A stretch of 64,000 nt of DNA from Arcobacter iocasae (lineage in GTDB: Bacteria > Campylobacterota > Campylobacteria > Campylobacterales > Arcobacteraceae), in the NCBI RefSeq assembly GCF_042214795.1, contig NZ_CP090177.1, forward strand, positions 2,852,001 to 2,916,000, read 5' to 3'. Below the pieces are notes generated by a model that was given only the letters and a program-made list of their open reading frames with translations, was not told the DNA's origin and searched no databases. Shown piece by piece: positions 35,410 to 43,988 of this stretch. A program made the position numbers and the translations under genes. The stretch's first letter is position 1. Every line of letters begins with the position of its first letter.

Positions 35410-38021
35410 ATATCTATTGCTAGAGGAAACTCAACATATTTTGCTTTTTTGTTATCTAAGATTTTTATTTCAGGATTTATAAATAGCCTATTATCTGTAA
35501 TCTTGTGCTGTTCTAAAAGATATTTTTTAATTGATGATATTCTACTATTTGCTAAGTTTTCTAATTCTTCTTTTGTAATATCTATTTTTGGTAACATAAG
35601 TGTTTTTATTTTAGATATATAAGATGTTTTATCAAGAATCATTTTATCTTTTTCTTTTATCATTGATTTTGCTTTTAATTCTTTAAGTGAAACTTTACCA
35701 TTGTATATAGATTCTAAAGCCAATAAGTATTTATCACCATCTTTGATAGTTTTACTTTTTTTAGAGATTAACTCTTCTAATTTTATATCTTGTAAAGCAA
35801 TTTTATCTTTAATCTTATCATATGCAGGCTCAACTTTTAAAGCAAGATTTGGTCTTTTTATAAAAGCTTTAGCGATATTATCTAAAGTCTCTTTTTCTGA
35901 GTCAATTAAGTTACTTTCCCCATAAACAAATTCAACCTTTTTTATAGAATCTTCACTAACACCTAAAATTGAGGCTAAAAGTGAAAAAGGAGAAGCAACT
36001 GATTTGATAATAAGATTTGTAAATACTTTCCAAATTATTGGGGCTACAGAAAACTGTGGGTCATCTAGATTTCCACTAATTGGTAAATCAATATCAATAA
36101 TTCCATCAGAATCTTCTAATAAAGCAATACCAAGTTCTAAAGGTAGATTTGAACCTTTGTTTTTATCAATCATTTTCCCAAGTTCAATTTTATCGATTAT
36201 GACGCTATTTTGAGCTTTCAAGTTCGATTTTGTGATATTGTAGTGCAAGTTTAAATTCAATTTTCCTTGTTTTACTTCCCTTCCAACAAACTTATCTGAA
36301 TAGGGAGTAAAATTTTTCATAGCTATATTTTTAAAAATAAGATTTACATCTGTAAGTATTTTTATATCATCCAAATTTACAACTCCTGTAATCTTTGTAT
36401 ATCCATATTCATCAATTTTACCTACAAGCTTCAATTCAGTAGGTTTTGAACTTTTTGAGTTAAGTTCTGAGAAATTACCATTTAGTTTTGTAATGTTAGT
36501 TTTAAAAGGTACATTTAGGTTTTTGTCTTCAAATAATAATTGAGCATTTTTAATATTTACAGGACCTATATCTAAAATGGTAGTTGATTTTTCATTTTTT
36601 GTATTTGTTTTTTTTGTCTCTTTTTCTACTAGTTTCTCATTACTATTTTCACTTTTTCCTAATATTATTGAAGCATATGGATTTGGAATATCTACACTTG
36701 ATAATTTGATTTTGTCATTATCTTTTATAAAATTATGTAGATTTATTTCTATATCTTTAGTTTCAATTTTTGTGTTAGCTGATTTGTTATTTATTTTTAT
36801 ATTTTTTGTTCCAATAGTTGATTCATCAACAGTTATATTATTATCCATGATAGATAGTTTTTTTAACAATACATTTATATCTTTAGCATCTATTGTACTT
36901 TCATTTTTTAAATCATCATATGAAAAATTAGAATTATTTAGTGCAAAAGAATTTAAATCAATAAACCATGGTTTATTACTTGTATCTTCTTTTTTCTCAA
37001 TATTATTTTTAGGGCTATTTGAAATATTGATTAAATTATCAATATTTAATTTATTATCTTTAGATGAAGATATATTTACAAATAGCTTATTTAAAGCTAT
37101 GTTATCGATACTTATTTTTTGTTTTAAATAGTCAAGATGTAAGTTATTAAGTTCGAGGCTTTTTAGTCCTGCTAGTGTCTCTTGATTTTTAACAATATTT
37201 AAATTTCTTAATTCAAGGGTTGCTTTATCTATGTAAAGTTCTATATCTTTAGTTGTATCAAGTTTATATCCTAACTTTAAATTTAAAGTTGGATTATCAA
37301 TAGTGAAGTTTAATAAATCTTTTGAATATCCTAAATACTCATTGGCATGAAGATTTTCAAGTTTGATATTTCCATACATCTTAAAAGGTATAAGTCTTAA
37401 TCCTCCCTCAATGAATAGTTTTGTATCTTTATTTATAATTGTATTAAGACTATGTGAGGCTAAAGCGTTTTTAAAAGTACCCAAGTCATAAAAAGTATAG
37501 TTGAAGTTGTTTATATTTGTTGTAGTTTTTTTTGAATTAAATATTTGAGTAAAAAGAAAATTTCCATTTATAATTTGAATCTTTGTGATTTTAAATGCTG
37601 GAATAGAAGATTTTCCATCTGTTGATTTTTCTTCAGGTTTCACTTCTTGTTGTTTCATAATAGATGCTAAATTAATATTACCATTTTCATCTTGGACAAT
37701 ATTTACATAAGGTTTTATTAGATTTACTTTCTTAAAGCTAATATGATATTCATGAATTGACTTTAAAAGGGAAAAGTCAATTTCAAAGCTTTTAAATCCT
37801 ACTAATTTCTCATCTTTATTTGATATAGAAAAACCATCAAGTTTTAAATCCAAAGTATATGGATTGAAACTTACTTTTTCTAACTTGCTTTTATAAATGA
37901 GTAAATTATCAAGATTTTTGATTATTTGGTCTTTTGCAATATAAGGTATTAAAAAGAAACCTAAGAGAGAATAAATAACAAAAAAAGATAATAAAATTTT
38001 GATAAAAAGGTTATTTTTCAT
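35397..38021 (-). CDS. DUF748 / AsmA-like envelope protein
   Basis: A long protein of 874 residues with a single N-terminal membrane anchor (IKILLSFFVIYSLLGFFLIP) and repetitive beta-rich segments, then a DUF748-type C-terminus with DGIIDIDLPISGNLDDPQFS and a FVYGESNLIDSEKETLDNIA region. AsmA-like proteins bridge the periplasm and are linked to phospholipid traffic to the outer membrane. ATG 38021 is chosen because TTGGAG lies six bases upstream; the TTG of that ribosome site opens a slightly longer frame. Gene stands alone, divergent from dapE. Confidence 0.85.
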   Translation of the reverse strand: MKNNLFIKILLSFFVIYSLLGFFLIPYIAKDQIIKNLDNLLIYKSKLEKVSFNPYTLDLKLDGFSISNKDEKLVGFKSFEIDFSLLKSIHEYHISFKKVNLIKPYVNIVQDENGNINLASIMKQQEVKPEEKSTDGKSSIPAFKITKIQIINGNFLFTQIFNSKKTTTNINNFNYTFYDLGTFKNALASHSLNTIINKDTKLFIEGGLRLIPFKMYGNIKLENLHANEYLGYSKDLLNFTIDNPTLNLKLGYKLDTTKDIELYIDKATLELRNLNIVKNQETLAGLKSLELNNLHLDYLKQKISIDNIALNKLFVNISSSKDNKLNIDNLINISNSPKNNIEKKEDTSNKPWFIDLNSFALNNSNFSYDDLKNESTIDAKDINVLLKKLSIMDNNITVDESTIGTKNIKINNKSANTKIETKDIEINLHNFIKDNDKIKLSSVDIPNPYASIILGKSENSNEKLVEKETKKTNTKNEKSTTILDIGPVNIKNAQLLFEDKNLNVPFKTNITKLNGNFSELNSKSSKPTELKLVGKIDEYGYTKITGVVNLDDIKILTDVNLIFKNIAMKNFTPYSDKFVGREVKQGKLNLNLHYNITKSNLKAQNSVIIDKIELGKMIDKNKGSNLPLELGIALLEDSDGIIDIDLPISGNLDDPQFSVAPIIWKVFTNLIIKSVASPFSLLASILGVSEDSIKKVEFVYGESNLIDSEKETLDNIAKAFIKRPNLALKVEPAYDKIKDKIALQDIKLEELISKKSKTIKDGDKYLLALESIYNGKVSLKELKAKSMIKEKDKMILDKTSYISKIKTLMLPKIDITKEELENLANSRISSIKKYLLEQHKITDNRLFINPEIKILDNKKAKYVEFPLAIDIKKK

Positions 38022-38102
38022 AGGAAACTCCAAATAATTAATTAATTTATTATAGCAAAATAAATCACAAATTTGTTACAATACCCTTTTTAAAGGAATT
38101 AG

Positions 38103-39203
38103 ATGAATATTATAGAATTATTTCAAAAATTATTAAGATTTAAATCACTTACCCCTTATGATGATGGAGCTTTTGATTTTATAGAAGAGTATTTAGGTAA
38201 GGATTGGACTTGTATAAAATTAGATATAAATGGCACAAAGAATAGATTTTATTATAAAAAATTCAATGATAAAAAACAGCACTTATGTTTCGCAGGACAT
38301 ATTGATGTAGTACCTGTAGGACAAGGTTGGGAGATAGACCCATTTGCAGCTGAAGTTATAGATGGAGTAATAAGTGCAAGAGGTGCCCAAGATATGAAAA
38401 GTGGTGATGCAGCTTTTTTATATGCTTGTAAACACGCCAAAAATTTTGATGGAACACTTTCTATCCTTATGACAAGTGATGAAGAGGGTGAAGGAACTTA
38501 CGGAACTATCAAAATGCTTGAACACCTAAAAGAGATAGACTTTATACCAAATTATGCAGTTGTAGCAGAACCTACTTGTGAAGATGTTTTTGGTGATGCT
38601 ATAAAAGTAGGGCGAAGAGGAAGTATAAATGGATATATTACTATAAAAGGTAAACAAGGTCATGCTGCTTATCCTGAGAAGTGTATCAATCCTGTACACA
38701 ACTTTGCAGAGATTTTACCAAAATTAGCAGGGCATAACTTAGATGATGGTGATGAATATTTTGCCCCATCAAAGATGGTAATAACAGATATAAGAGGTGG
38801 TATGGAAGTTACAAATGTAACACCAAATGAACTAAAACTTATGTTCAATGTAAGAAATTCAACAAATACTACAAGAGAGTCTGTAGAAGAGTTTATACAT
38901 GAAAATCTAAAAGGTTTAGACTACGAGTTTAGAACTACACAAGGTTCATTCCCCTTTGTGACAAACAAAGAATCAAAAGTAGTCAAAGCTATGGAAAACT
39001 CTATAAAAGAGGTTTTAGGAGTAACTACAAAACACTCAACCCATGGAGGAACAAGTGACGCTAGATATTTTGGAGCCTTTGGTATAGAAGCCATAGAATT
39101 TGGAGTTATAAATGATACTATTCATAGTATTGGTGAGAGAACAACAGTTAAAGAAGTAGAAGGTTTAACTGCTGTTTATGAGGATTTGATTAAGAATTTT
39201 TAA
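38103..39203 (+). CDS. dapE: succinyl-diaminopimelate desuccinylase
   Basis: A 366-residue di-zinc M20 enzyme with CFAGHIDVVPVGQGW, SARGAQDMKSGDAAF and TSDEEGEG metal and catalytic motifs, RGGMEVTNVTPNE and a final THGGTSDARYFG motif. It hydrolyses N-succinyl-diaminopimelate in lysine and peptidoglycan precursor synthesis. Full length. Ribosome site AAAGGAA; a TACAAT -10 element lies about 25 bases before the start. Confidence 0.96.
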   Translation: MNIIELFQKLLRFKSLTPYDDGAFDFIEEYLGKDWTCIKLDINGTKNRFYYKKFNDKKQHLCFAGHIDVVPVGQGWEIDPFAAEVIDGVISARGAQDMKSGDAAFLYACKHAKNFDGTLSILMTSDEEGEGTYGTIKMLEHLKEIDFIPNYAVVAEPTCEDVFGDAIKVGRRGSINGYITIKGKQGHAAYPEKCINPVHNFAEILPKLAGHNLDDGDEYFAPSKMVITDIRGGMEVTNVTPNELKLMFNVRNSTNTTRESVEEFIHENLKGLDYEFRTTQGSFPFVTNKESKVVKAMENSIKEVLGVTTKHSTHGGTSDARYFGAFGIEAIEFGVINDTIHSIGERTTVKEVEGLTAVYEDLIKNF

Positions 39204-39286
39204 GGAAAAAATTTATTCAAATTATTTTAGTTAGGTATGATAAATACGAAATATTATCTAGTATAGAAAGTAAATGTTAGTTTGTG

Positions 39287-39310
39287 AAAAATAAAAAATA
39301 AAAAATAAAA
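39287..39310 (+). repeat. short A-rich heptamer repeat upstream of the FRG gene
   Basis: The heptamer ATAAAAA is repeated almost three times (39291-39310, with AAAA before it) about 23 bases upstream of the FRG-domain start. It could vary in copy number by slippage and alter promoter spacing, but it may be simple AT-rich noise. Confidence 0.4.
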
Positions 39311-39332
39311 TAGAAATAATTGAAAGTAAATA

Positions 39333-40226
39333 ATGAAAGAGAAGTCGTTTAAAGAAATACATTGTAAAACTGCAAATGAATTATGGGAGTTATTAAGTCC
39401 AACTAATAAATTATTTGATGATCCTTGTAAACTAATTTATCGAGGGCAGTCTAATTCAAAGTGGGGATTGGTACCTTCTGTTTTAAGAAAGAATAAGAAT
39501 AATCAACTTATGAAATTATTTAAAGAAGAATCTCCTGCAGATTTTCAAATTTTTAATGAATTATCTATTTTAAATAAATTTGTAGAGTACTGTGATAATT
39601 TAGGTATAAAAATTCCAAATGATTCAATAAATTTTAGACAGAATAATCTCAATACAAATAATATAGATAAGTATTTGCGTAATCCATCTTTATGGCCTAA
39701 CGAAGAAATATTTGAATTAATGGCAATGGCTCAACATCATTCTGTTCCTACAAGATTATTAGATTGGACTGAATCTCCATATGTTGCTATGTATTTTGCA
39801 GTATCTTCAGCATTTTATAGATATATAGAACTTTTAGAAAAAGAAGGACTTAAAGGTGATGAAAAGATAGCAATTTGGGTATTAAATTTAGAACTTAAAA
39901 ATTTATACGATTTTAAAACTTTGTATGTTCCTAGAAGTTCCTCACTTAATATGTCTTCTCAAAAAGGTTTATTTACTGTTCATCCTCATAATGGCAATAG
40001 AGGTGAAAGTTTTGTTGTAAAAGGATTAGAAAATATATTTTCGATTTTATCAAATACTCCTTTACTAAAAATAACTTTACCAATAGATGAAGTTATCAAT
40101 TTATATGATTTATGCGAAAAAGTAGGAATGACTTCCACTACATTATTTCCAAATACTCAGGGAGTAGAAAAAGGCATTAAAGACACTTTAAATAAATGGT
40201 ATTTAACAGATAATCTACTTAGATAA
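39333..40226 (+). CDS. FRG domain-containing protein
   Basis: A 297-residue protein with an FRG domain: LIYRGQSNSKWGLVPSVLRK near residue 32 and AMAQHHSVPTRLLDWTESPYVAMYFAVS near 130-157, matching the family's RGQ..W.L.PS and QH.G.PTRLLDWT.SP motifs. FRG proteins are widespread accessory genes, seen around phage defence and mobile DNA, and their activity is not established. It is flanked by an A-rich repeat upstream and a gene remnant downstream, and sits alone between dapE and a YjbR gene, consistent with horizontal acquisition. No strong ribosome site is visible. Confidence 0.85.
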   Translation: MKEKSFKEIHCKTANELWELLSPTNKLFDDPCKLIYRGQSNSKWGLVPSVLRKNKNNQLMKLFKEESPADFQIFNELSILNKFVEYCDNLGIKIPNDSINFRQNNLNTNNIDKYLRNPSLWPNEEIFELMAMAQHHSVPTRLLDWTESPYVAMYFAVSSAFYRYIELLEKEGLKGDEKIAIWVLNLELKNLYDFKTLYVPRSSSLNMSSQKGLFTVHPHNGNRGESFVVKGLENIFSILSNTPLLKITLPIDEVINLYDLCEKVGMTSTTLFPNTQGVEKGIKDTLNKWYLTDNLLR

Positions 40227-40251
40227 TATAATCTAATTCAAAAGAATAAAA

Positions 40252-40361
40252 ACAAAAGCTTTAGAAGTAAAATATGTAGATAAAATAGTTGTTGGAAAAA
40301 CTCTCCTCAATCTAAAAAAGCGATTCAAAATGCCATTGATTATACTAAATCCGTTCAATAA
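40252..40361 (+). pseudogene. frameshifted 3' remnant of an unidentified gene
   Basis: One frame from about 40252 reads TKALEVKYVDKIVVGKT; continuing with a one-base shift near 40300 it reads PQSKKAIQNAIDYTKSVQ and then stop (40359-40361). Together they look like the natural C-terminus of a protein with a single frameshift. No ATG or rest of the gene is left. I do not recognise the family. Confidence 0.4.
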
Positions 40362-40391
40362 ATTTAAAAATTAAAAAAGAGTTAACAAATA

Positions 40392-40748
40392 ATGAACCTA
40401 GAACAAATAGAAGATATATTTATGGCTAAACAATGTGCAACAAAAGATTTTCCTTTTGGTGATGATACTATGGTCTTTAAAGTTATGGATAAGATGTTTG
40501 GTCTTATTAGTTTGAAAAAAACTCCACTAAAAATAAATTTGAAATGTGATCCAAATGATGCCATAGCCTATAGAGATATTTATGAGTGTGTAAATCCAGG
40601 TTATCATATGAATAAAAAGCATTGGAATACTATAACCTTAGATGGGACTATAAAAGAAGAGATAGTAAAAGATATGGTCAATGAATCATATGATTTAATA
40701 GTATCTAAACTAACAAAAAAACAAAGAGAAGAGTTACTTTTTAAATAA
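40392..40748 (+). CDS. MmcQ/YjbR family protein
   Basis: A 118-residue YjbR-type protein (cysteine-desulfurase/DNA-binding-like fold): ATKDFPFGDDTMVFKVMDKMF, then LKINLKCDPNDAIAYRD and the NPGYHMNKKHWNTITLDGTI segment characteristic of the family. The fold resembles CyaY/DNA-binding proteins but the function is unknown. It is a complete, free-standing gene. Confidence 0.88.
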   Translation: MNLEQIEDIFMAKQCATKDFPFGDDTMVFKVMDKMFGLISLKKTPLKINLKCDPNDAIAYRDIYECVNPGYHMNKKHWNTITLDGTIKEEIVKDMVNESYDLIVSKLTKKQREELLFK

Positions 40749-40799
40749 TTATAAAATGAAAAACGATATACTATCGTATAAATACAAAAGGAAAAAACA

Positions 40800-40817
40800 A
40801 TGAACAGTTTACTCTAA
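40800..40817 (+). CDS. putative 5-codon leader peptide upstream of ABC-F gene
   Basis: ATG AAC AGT TTA CTC TAA encodes MNSLL. A strong ribosome site AAAAGGA (40786-40792) precedes it at ideal spacing, and an alternative-hairpin region begins three bases after its stop. Short leaders of this kind regulate many ABC-F and erm genes by ribosome stalling. It may instead be the start of a lost gene. Confidence 0.5.
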   Translation: MNSLL

Positions 40818-40819
40818 TT

Positions 40820-40870
40820 CAAGGGTAAAATTTAACTTATCCTTGATACTAAATATAGATATATCAAGGA
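40820..40870 (+). promoter_or_regulatory. putative translational attenuator of the ABC-F gene
   Basis: Segment 1 CAAGGGTAA (40820-40828) can pair with segment 2 TTATCCTTG (40837-40845; one G-T pair). Segment 2 extended, TCCTTGATA (40840-40848), pairs perfectly over nine bases with segment 3 TATCAAGGA (40862-40870), which contains the ABC-F ribosome site AAGGA six bases before the ATG. The two hairpins exclude each other. A ribosome stalled on the leader would cover segment 1 or alter its pairing and so change access to the start. Confidence 0.55.
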
Positions 40871-40876
40871 ATTTAT

Positions 40877-42382
40877 ATGCAATATCTAAAAATAAATAAT
40901 CTTACTTTTAAATACACAAGCAGTGAAATATTTTCAAATCTTAGCTTAAGTTTTGAAAAGGGTTGGAGCTGTTTAGTTGGCTCAAATGGTTCAGGTAAAA
41001 CCACACTTTTTAAACTCATTGCTAAGAGCTTAAAACCCCAAGAGGGAAGTGTCCTTGGCAATGAATTGGTCTATTATTGTGAACAAGAACTTCATGAAAA
41101 ACCAAATGGTTTTGAAGAGTTTATTTACATATACAATACAAAAACATTTAAGCTAAAAGAGTTACTTCACATAGAAGAGGAGTGGTTTTATAGGTGGGAA
41201 ACTCTAAGTTTTGGGGAGCGAAAACGCATACAAATAGCTATTGCTCTTTTTTTAGAGCCCGATGTTTTATTGCTTGATGAACCAAGTAATCATCTGGATA
41301 TAAAAACAAAAGAGATATTGATAAACAGTTTGAAAAACTTTAAAGGCATTGGTATTTTAATAAGTCATGATAGAGAACTTTTGAACTCTTTGTGCCATAA
41401 CACAGTTATTATAAAAAATAAAAAAATCTATAACTATAAAACCACTTTCCAAAAGGCAATACAAGAGTTAGATTTATATTTTAACTTTTTGCAAAAAGAG
41501 AATGAAAATATAAACAGTAGAGTGAAAAAATTACAAAACAATATTCAAACACAAAAAGAGAAAGTATTCCAATCAAAAAGCAGATTATCAAAAAAAAATA
41601 TAAATATAAAAGACAAAAGTCTAAAAGAGAAAATAAACTTAGCAAAACTTACAGGAAAAGATAAGTCTGATTCAAAACTTGTGACAAGTTTTTCTAAAAA
41701 AGCCCAAGAGTTGTCTTCTAAAAGAAATGAAATAGAAAAAAGTTTTGATAAAGGTATTTCAATAAAAGATGAAAATAGTAAAAAAGAGAAGTTCTCTTTT
41801 CTTTTAGAAAAAGGTCAATTACCTTTAGGTGAAAAAAAGATTTTGAAGTATGAAAATCTATCTTTGAATAGAGGTGATAAAATAGCTATAATAGGTGATA
41901 ATGGTGTAGGTAAAAGCAGTTTTTTGAAGTTAATTATTTCAAAAATAGCACCCCATAAAAGTTATTTATATCTTCCCCAAGAGATAGAAAAAAAACAAAA
42001 AGAAAATCTTTTTGAAGCAATAAAGAGTTTAAATAATGAAAAAAAAGGTGAACTTTTTACTCTTATACAAAGGTTATCTTCAAATCCTAAAAATCTTTTA
42101 AACAATAAGAATACAAGTCCAGGAGAGCTTAGAAAACTTTTTATTGCAAAGGCTTTATTGGATAATATACAACTTATAATATTAGATGAGCCAACCAATC
42201 ATATGGATATAGATTCAATACAATCTTTAGAACAAGCCTTAAAAGAGTATCAAAATACTCTAATAGTAGTAAGCCATGATAAAACTTTTACAAAAAATAT
42301 CAATGCAAGGATTTACTCTATCATAAAAGGTATAGATGATTTTTATGAGTTAAAGGAACGAAATGCAAATAATAAAATATAA
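40877..42382 (+). CDS. ABC-F family ATPase
   Basis: A 501-residue soluble protein with two ABC domains and no membrane segments. The first has Walker A GSNGSGKTT (35-43), signature LSFGERKRIQ and Walker B LLLDEPSNHLD; the second has GDNGVGKSS, TSPGELRKLFIAKA and IILDEPTNHMD. The linker (about residues 185-300) is Lys-rich and helical, as expected for the P-site tRNA interaction motif of ABC-F translation factors. Family members either assist translation or protect ribosomes from antibiotics. It resembles the shorter ABC-F resistance proteins in length but substrate drug cannot be told. Preceded by a possible leader-peptide attenuator, and overlapped for 20 bases by a GNAT gene. Confidence 0.92.
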   Translation: MQYLKINNLTFKYTSSEIFSNLSLSFEKGWSCLVGSNGSGKTTLFKLIAKSLKPQEGSVLGNELVYYCEQELHEKPNGFEEFIYIYNTKTFKLKELLHIEEEWFYRWETLSFGERKRIQIAIALFLEPDVLLLDEPSNHLDIKTKEILINSLKNFKGIGILISHDRELLNSLCHNTVIIKNKKIYNYKTTFQKAIQELDLYFNFLQKENENINSRVKKLQNNIQTQKEKVFQSKSRLSKKNINIKDKSLKEKINLAKLTGKDKSDSKLVTSFSKKAQELSSKRNEIEKSFDKGISIKDENSKKEKFSFLLEKGQLPLGEKKILKYENLSLNRGDKIAIIGDNGVGKSSFLKLIISKIAPHKSYLYLPQEIEKKQKENLFEAIKSLNNEKKGELFTLIQRLSSNPKNLLNNKNTSPGELRKLFIAKALLDNIQLIILDEPTNHMDIDSIQSLEQALKEYQNTLIVVSHDKTFTKNINARIYSIIKGIDDFYELKERNANNKI

Positions 42383-42824
42383 TGATAAATATAAAAAAGA
42401 GATCCCAGAAATTTTTACCAATACCATTCATAAAACATGCAATAAAGAGTATACAAAAGAGCAATTAAACGCTTGGGCGAATTTGCATATTGATTATAAG
42501 ACTTGGGAAGAAAGATTAAATAAAACAAAACCCTATTTGGCAATACTTGATGAAAAACTTGTAGGATTTGCAGAGTTTTATGATGATTATATCGATTGTT
42601 TTTATGTCCACCATGAATATCAAGGTTGTGGCGTAGGGGAAATGCTTATAAATCATATTTTTAAAATATCAAAGGAGAACGAACAAACTCTTTTAAAAGT
42701 TGATGCAAGTATCACTGCAAAACCATTTTTTGAGAAGTTTGGTTTTAAAGTATTAAAGAAAAATAGGGTTAAAAGAGGCAATATAGAATTGACTAATTTT
42801 ACTATGCTATTGTCCCATTGCTGA
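42363..42824 (+). CDS. GNAT family N-acetyltransferase
   Basis: A 153-residue GNAT enzyme with the acetyl-CoA loop in EYQGCGVGEMLINHIF (about residues 83-98), preceded by DCFYVHHE and followed by ASITAKPFFEKFGFKVLKK. Target unknown. It starts inside the ABC-F gene (20-base overlap), implying co-translation with it. The 3' end overlaps the convergent membrane-protein gene by 18 bases. Confidence 0.9.
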   Translation: MQIIKYNDKYKKEIPEIFTNTIHKTCNKEYTKEQLNAWANLHIDYKTWEERLNKTKPYLAILDEKLVGFAEFYDDYIDCFYVHHEYQGCGVGEMLINHIFKISKENEQTLLKVDASITAKPFFEKFGFKVLKKNRVKRGNIELTNFTMLLSHC

Positions 42825-43310
42825 TTTTGTTGCAAAAATCACTATTCCTATAGCAAATAATAAAACCACTAAAAGTGAAATTATCTTATAAAAAGAGAGT
42901 TTTAAAGTGATGTTTTCCTTCTTTTTACTTTCAAAGTTATTATATTTTATACAAATATATAATAATACAAATCCCAAAATTGTACTAACAACTTCAATTA
43001 TAAAAAGTGTTTGAGGCATGGGTATTGGGCTTACAGGAAATATTTTAAATAAATCAGAAATATAAACAGCAATATAACATATTGCAAAGAAAGCTGAGAT
43101 AATCAAAGAGTACGCTTTATTTTTTATTACTAAATAAGCACCTAGAAAACTTAGAATCCCAAGCGATGTAAGAAAAATATTAAACAAAGTAAGAACAAAA
43201 GGAGAATAAGAAGAAAAATCTCTTGTTTCTATAGGACCACCAGGAACTAAGATAGTTAAAAGTATTGATAATAAAATCAATAAAAAAGCTATTATATAGT
43301 TAATTCTCAT
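42807..43310 (-). CDS. small integral membrane protein of unknown function
   Basis: A 167-residue protein with about five membrane helices (INYIIAFLLILLSILLTILV; LFNIFLTSLGILSFLGAYLV; YSLIISAFFAICYIAVYISD; LFIIEVVSTILGFVLLYICI; ISLLVVLLFAIGIVIFATK). ATG 43310 is chosen for the AAGGA six bases upstream rather than the longer frame from 43349. No family recognised. Confidence 0.7.
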   Translation of the reverse strand: MRINYIIAFLLILLSILLTILVPGGPIETRDFSSYSPFVLTLFNIFLTSLGILSFLGAYLVIKNKAYSLIISAFFAICYIAVYISDLFKIFPVSPIPMPQTLFIIEVVSTILGFVLLYICIKYNNFESKKKENITLKLSFYKIISLLVVLLFAIGIVIFATKSAMGQ

Positions 43311-43456
43311 AATTAGTTCCTTAGTATTTAAGTAATAAAATATTGCCATATTTACTATTTAATAACAATAATTTTAAAAGTATTTATAATCTATTTTGAA
43401 AGTATAAATAAAGTTAAATAGGGAATTGATAAATTTTAATGTATCAAGGGAAGAAA

Positions 43457-43936
43457 GTGAAAAATAAATTATATTTTATGTGTGGAAAGATGGCAGCTGG
43501 TAAATCTACACTATCAAAAAAATTGGCAGAAGAAAATAACGCAATATTATTGAGTGAAGATGAAATATTAAAAAAGCTTTATCCAAATGAAATAAAAACT
43601 ATAGAGGATTATATAAAATACTCTAGAAGATTAAAGGATATGATGAAAAATCATATAATAGAATTGTTAAACAAAGGTAATAGTGTTGTATTAGACTTTC
43701 CTGCAAATACAATCATTCAAAGGGAGTGGTTTCAGAAAATATTTGAAGAATCACATGTTGACCATATAATGCATTATGTAAAAAGAAGTGATGATATGTG
43801 TAAAATGCAATTAAAAAAACGAAATGAAAATCTATCAAAAGATGAGCCATTAATTGATGAATCAACTTTTGATGCTATAACTAAATATTTTCAAGAACCT
43901 CAAGAAAATGAAGGTTTTAATATAATATATTGTTAG
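43457..43936 (+). CDS. P-loop kinase-like ATP-binding protein
   Basis: A protein of about 160 residues with Walker A in YFMCGKMAAGKSTLSKKLAE and a Walker B-like VVLDFPANT. It resembles the small nucleoside/gluconate-kinase or zeta-type P-loop enzymes that phosphorylate small molecules. The GTG at 43457 is favoured because AAGGGAAG lies just upstream; an ATG at 43439 in frame has no ribosome site. It stands alone. Substrate unknown. Confidence 0.8.
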   Translation: MKNKLYFMCGKMAAGKSTLSKKLAEENNAILLSEDEILKKLYPNEIKTIEDYIKYSRRLKDMMKNHIIELLNKGNSVVLDFPANTIIQREWFQKIFEESHVDHIMHYVKRSDDMCKMQLKKRNENLSKDEPLIDESTFDAITKYFQEPQENEGFNIIYC

Positions 43937-43988
43937 AAGATTTCATCATTATTTAAATTATAGTATGCTTATACAAAAGGAAAATACA

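Noticed and set aside
39291..39310. Phase-variable repeat controlling the FRG gene
   Set aside because: Fewer than three heptamer copies in AT-rich DNA is too little to claim; kept only as a low-confidence repeat.
40763..40777. Inverted repeat ACGATA-TAC-TATCGT before the ABC-F leader
   Set aside because: Could be a terminator for the YjbR gene or an operator, but it has no U-run and is short. I could not decide, so it is not listed as a feature.
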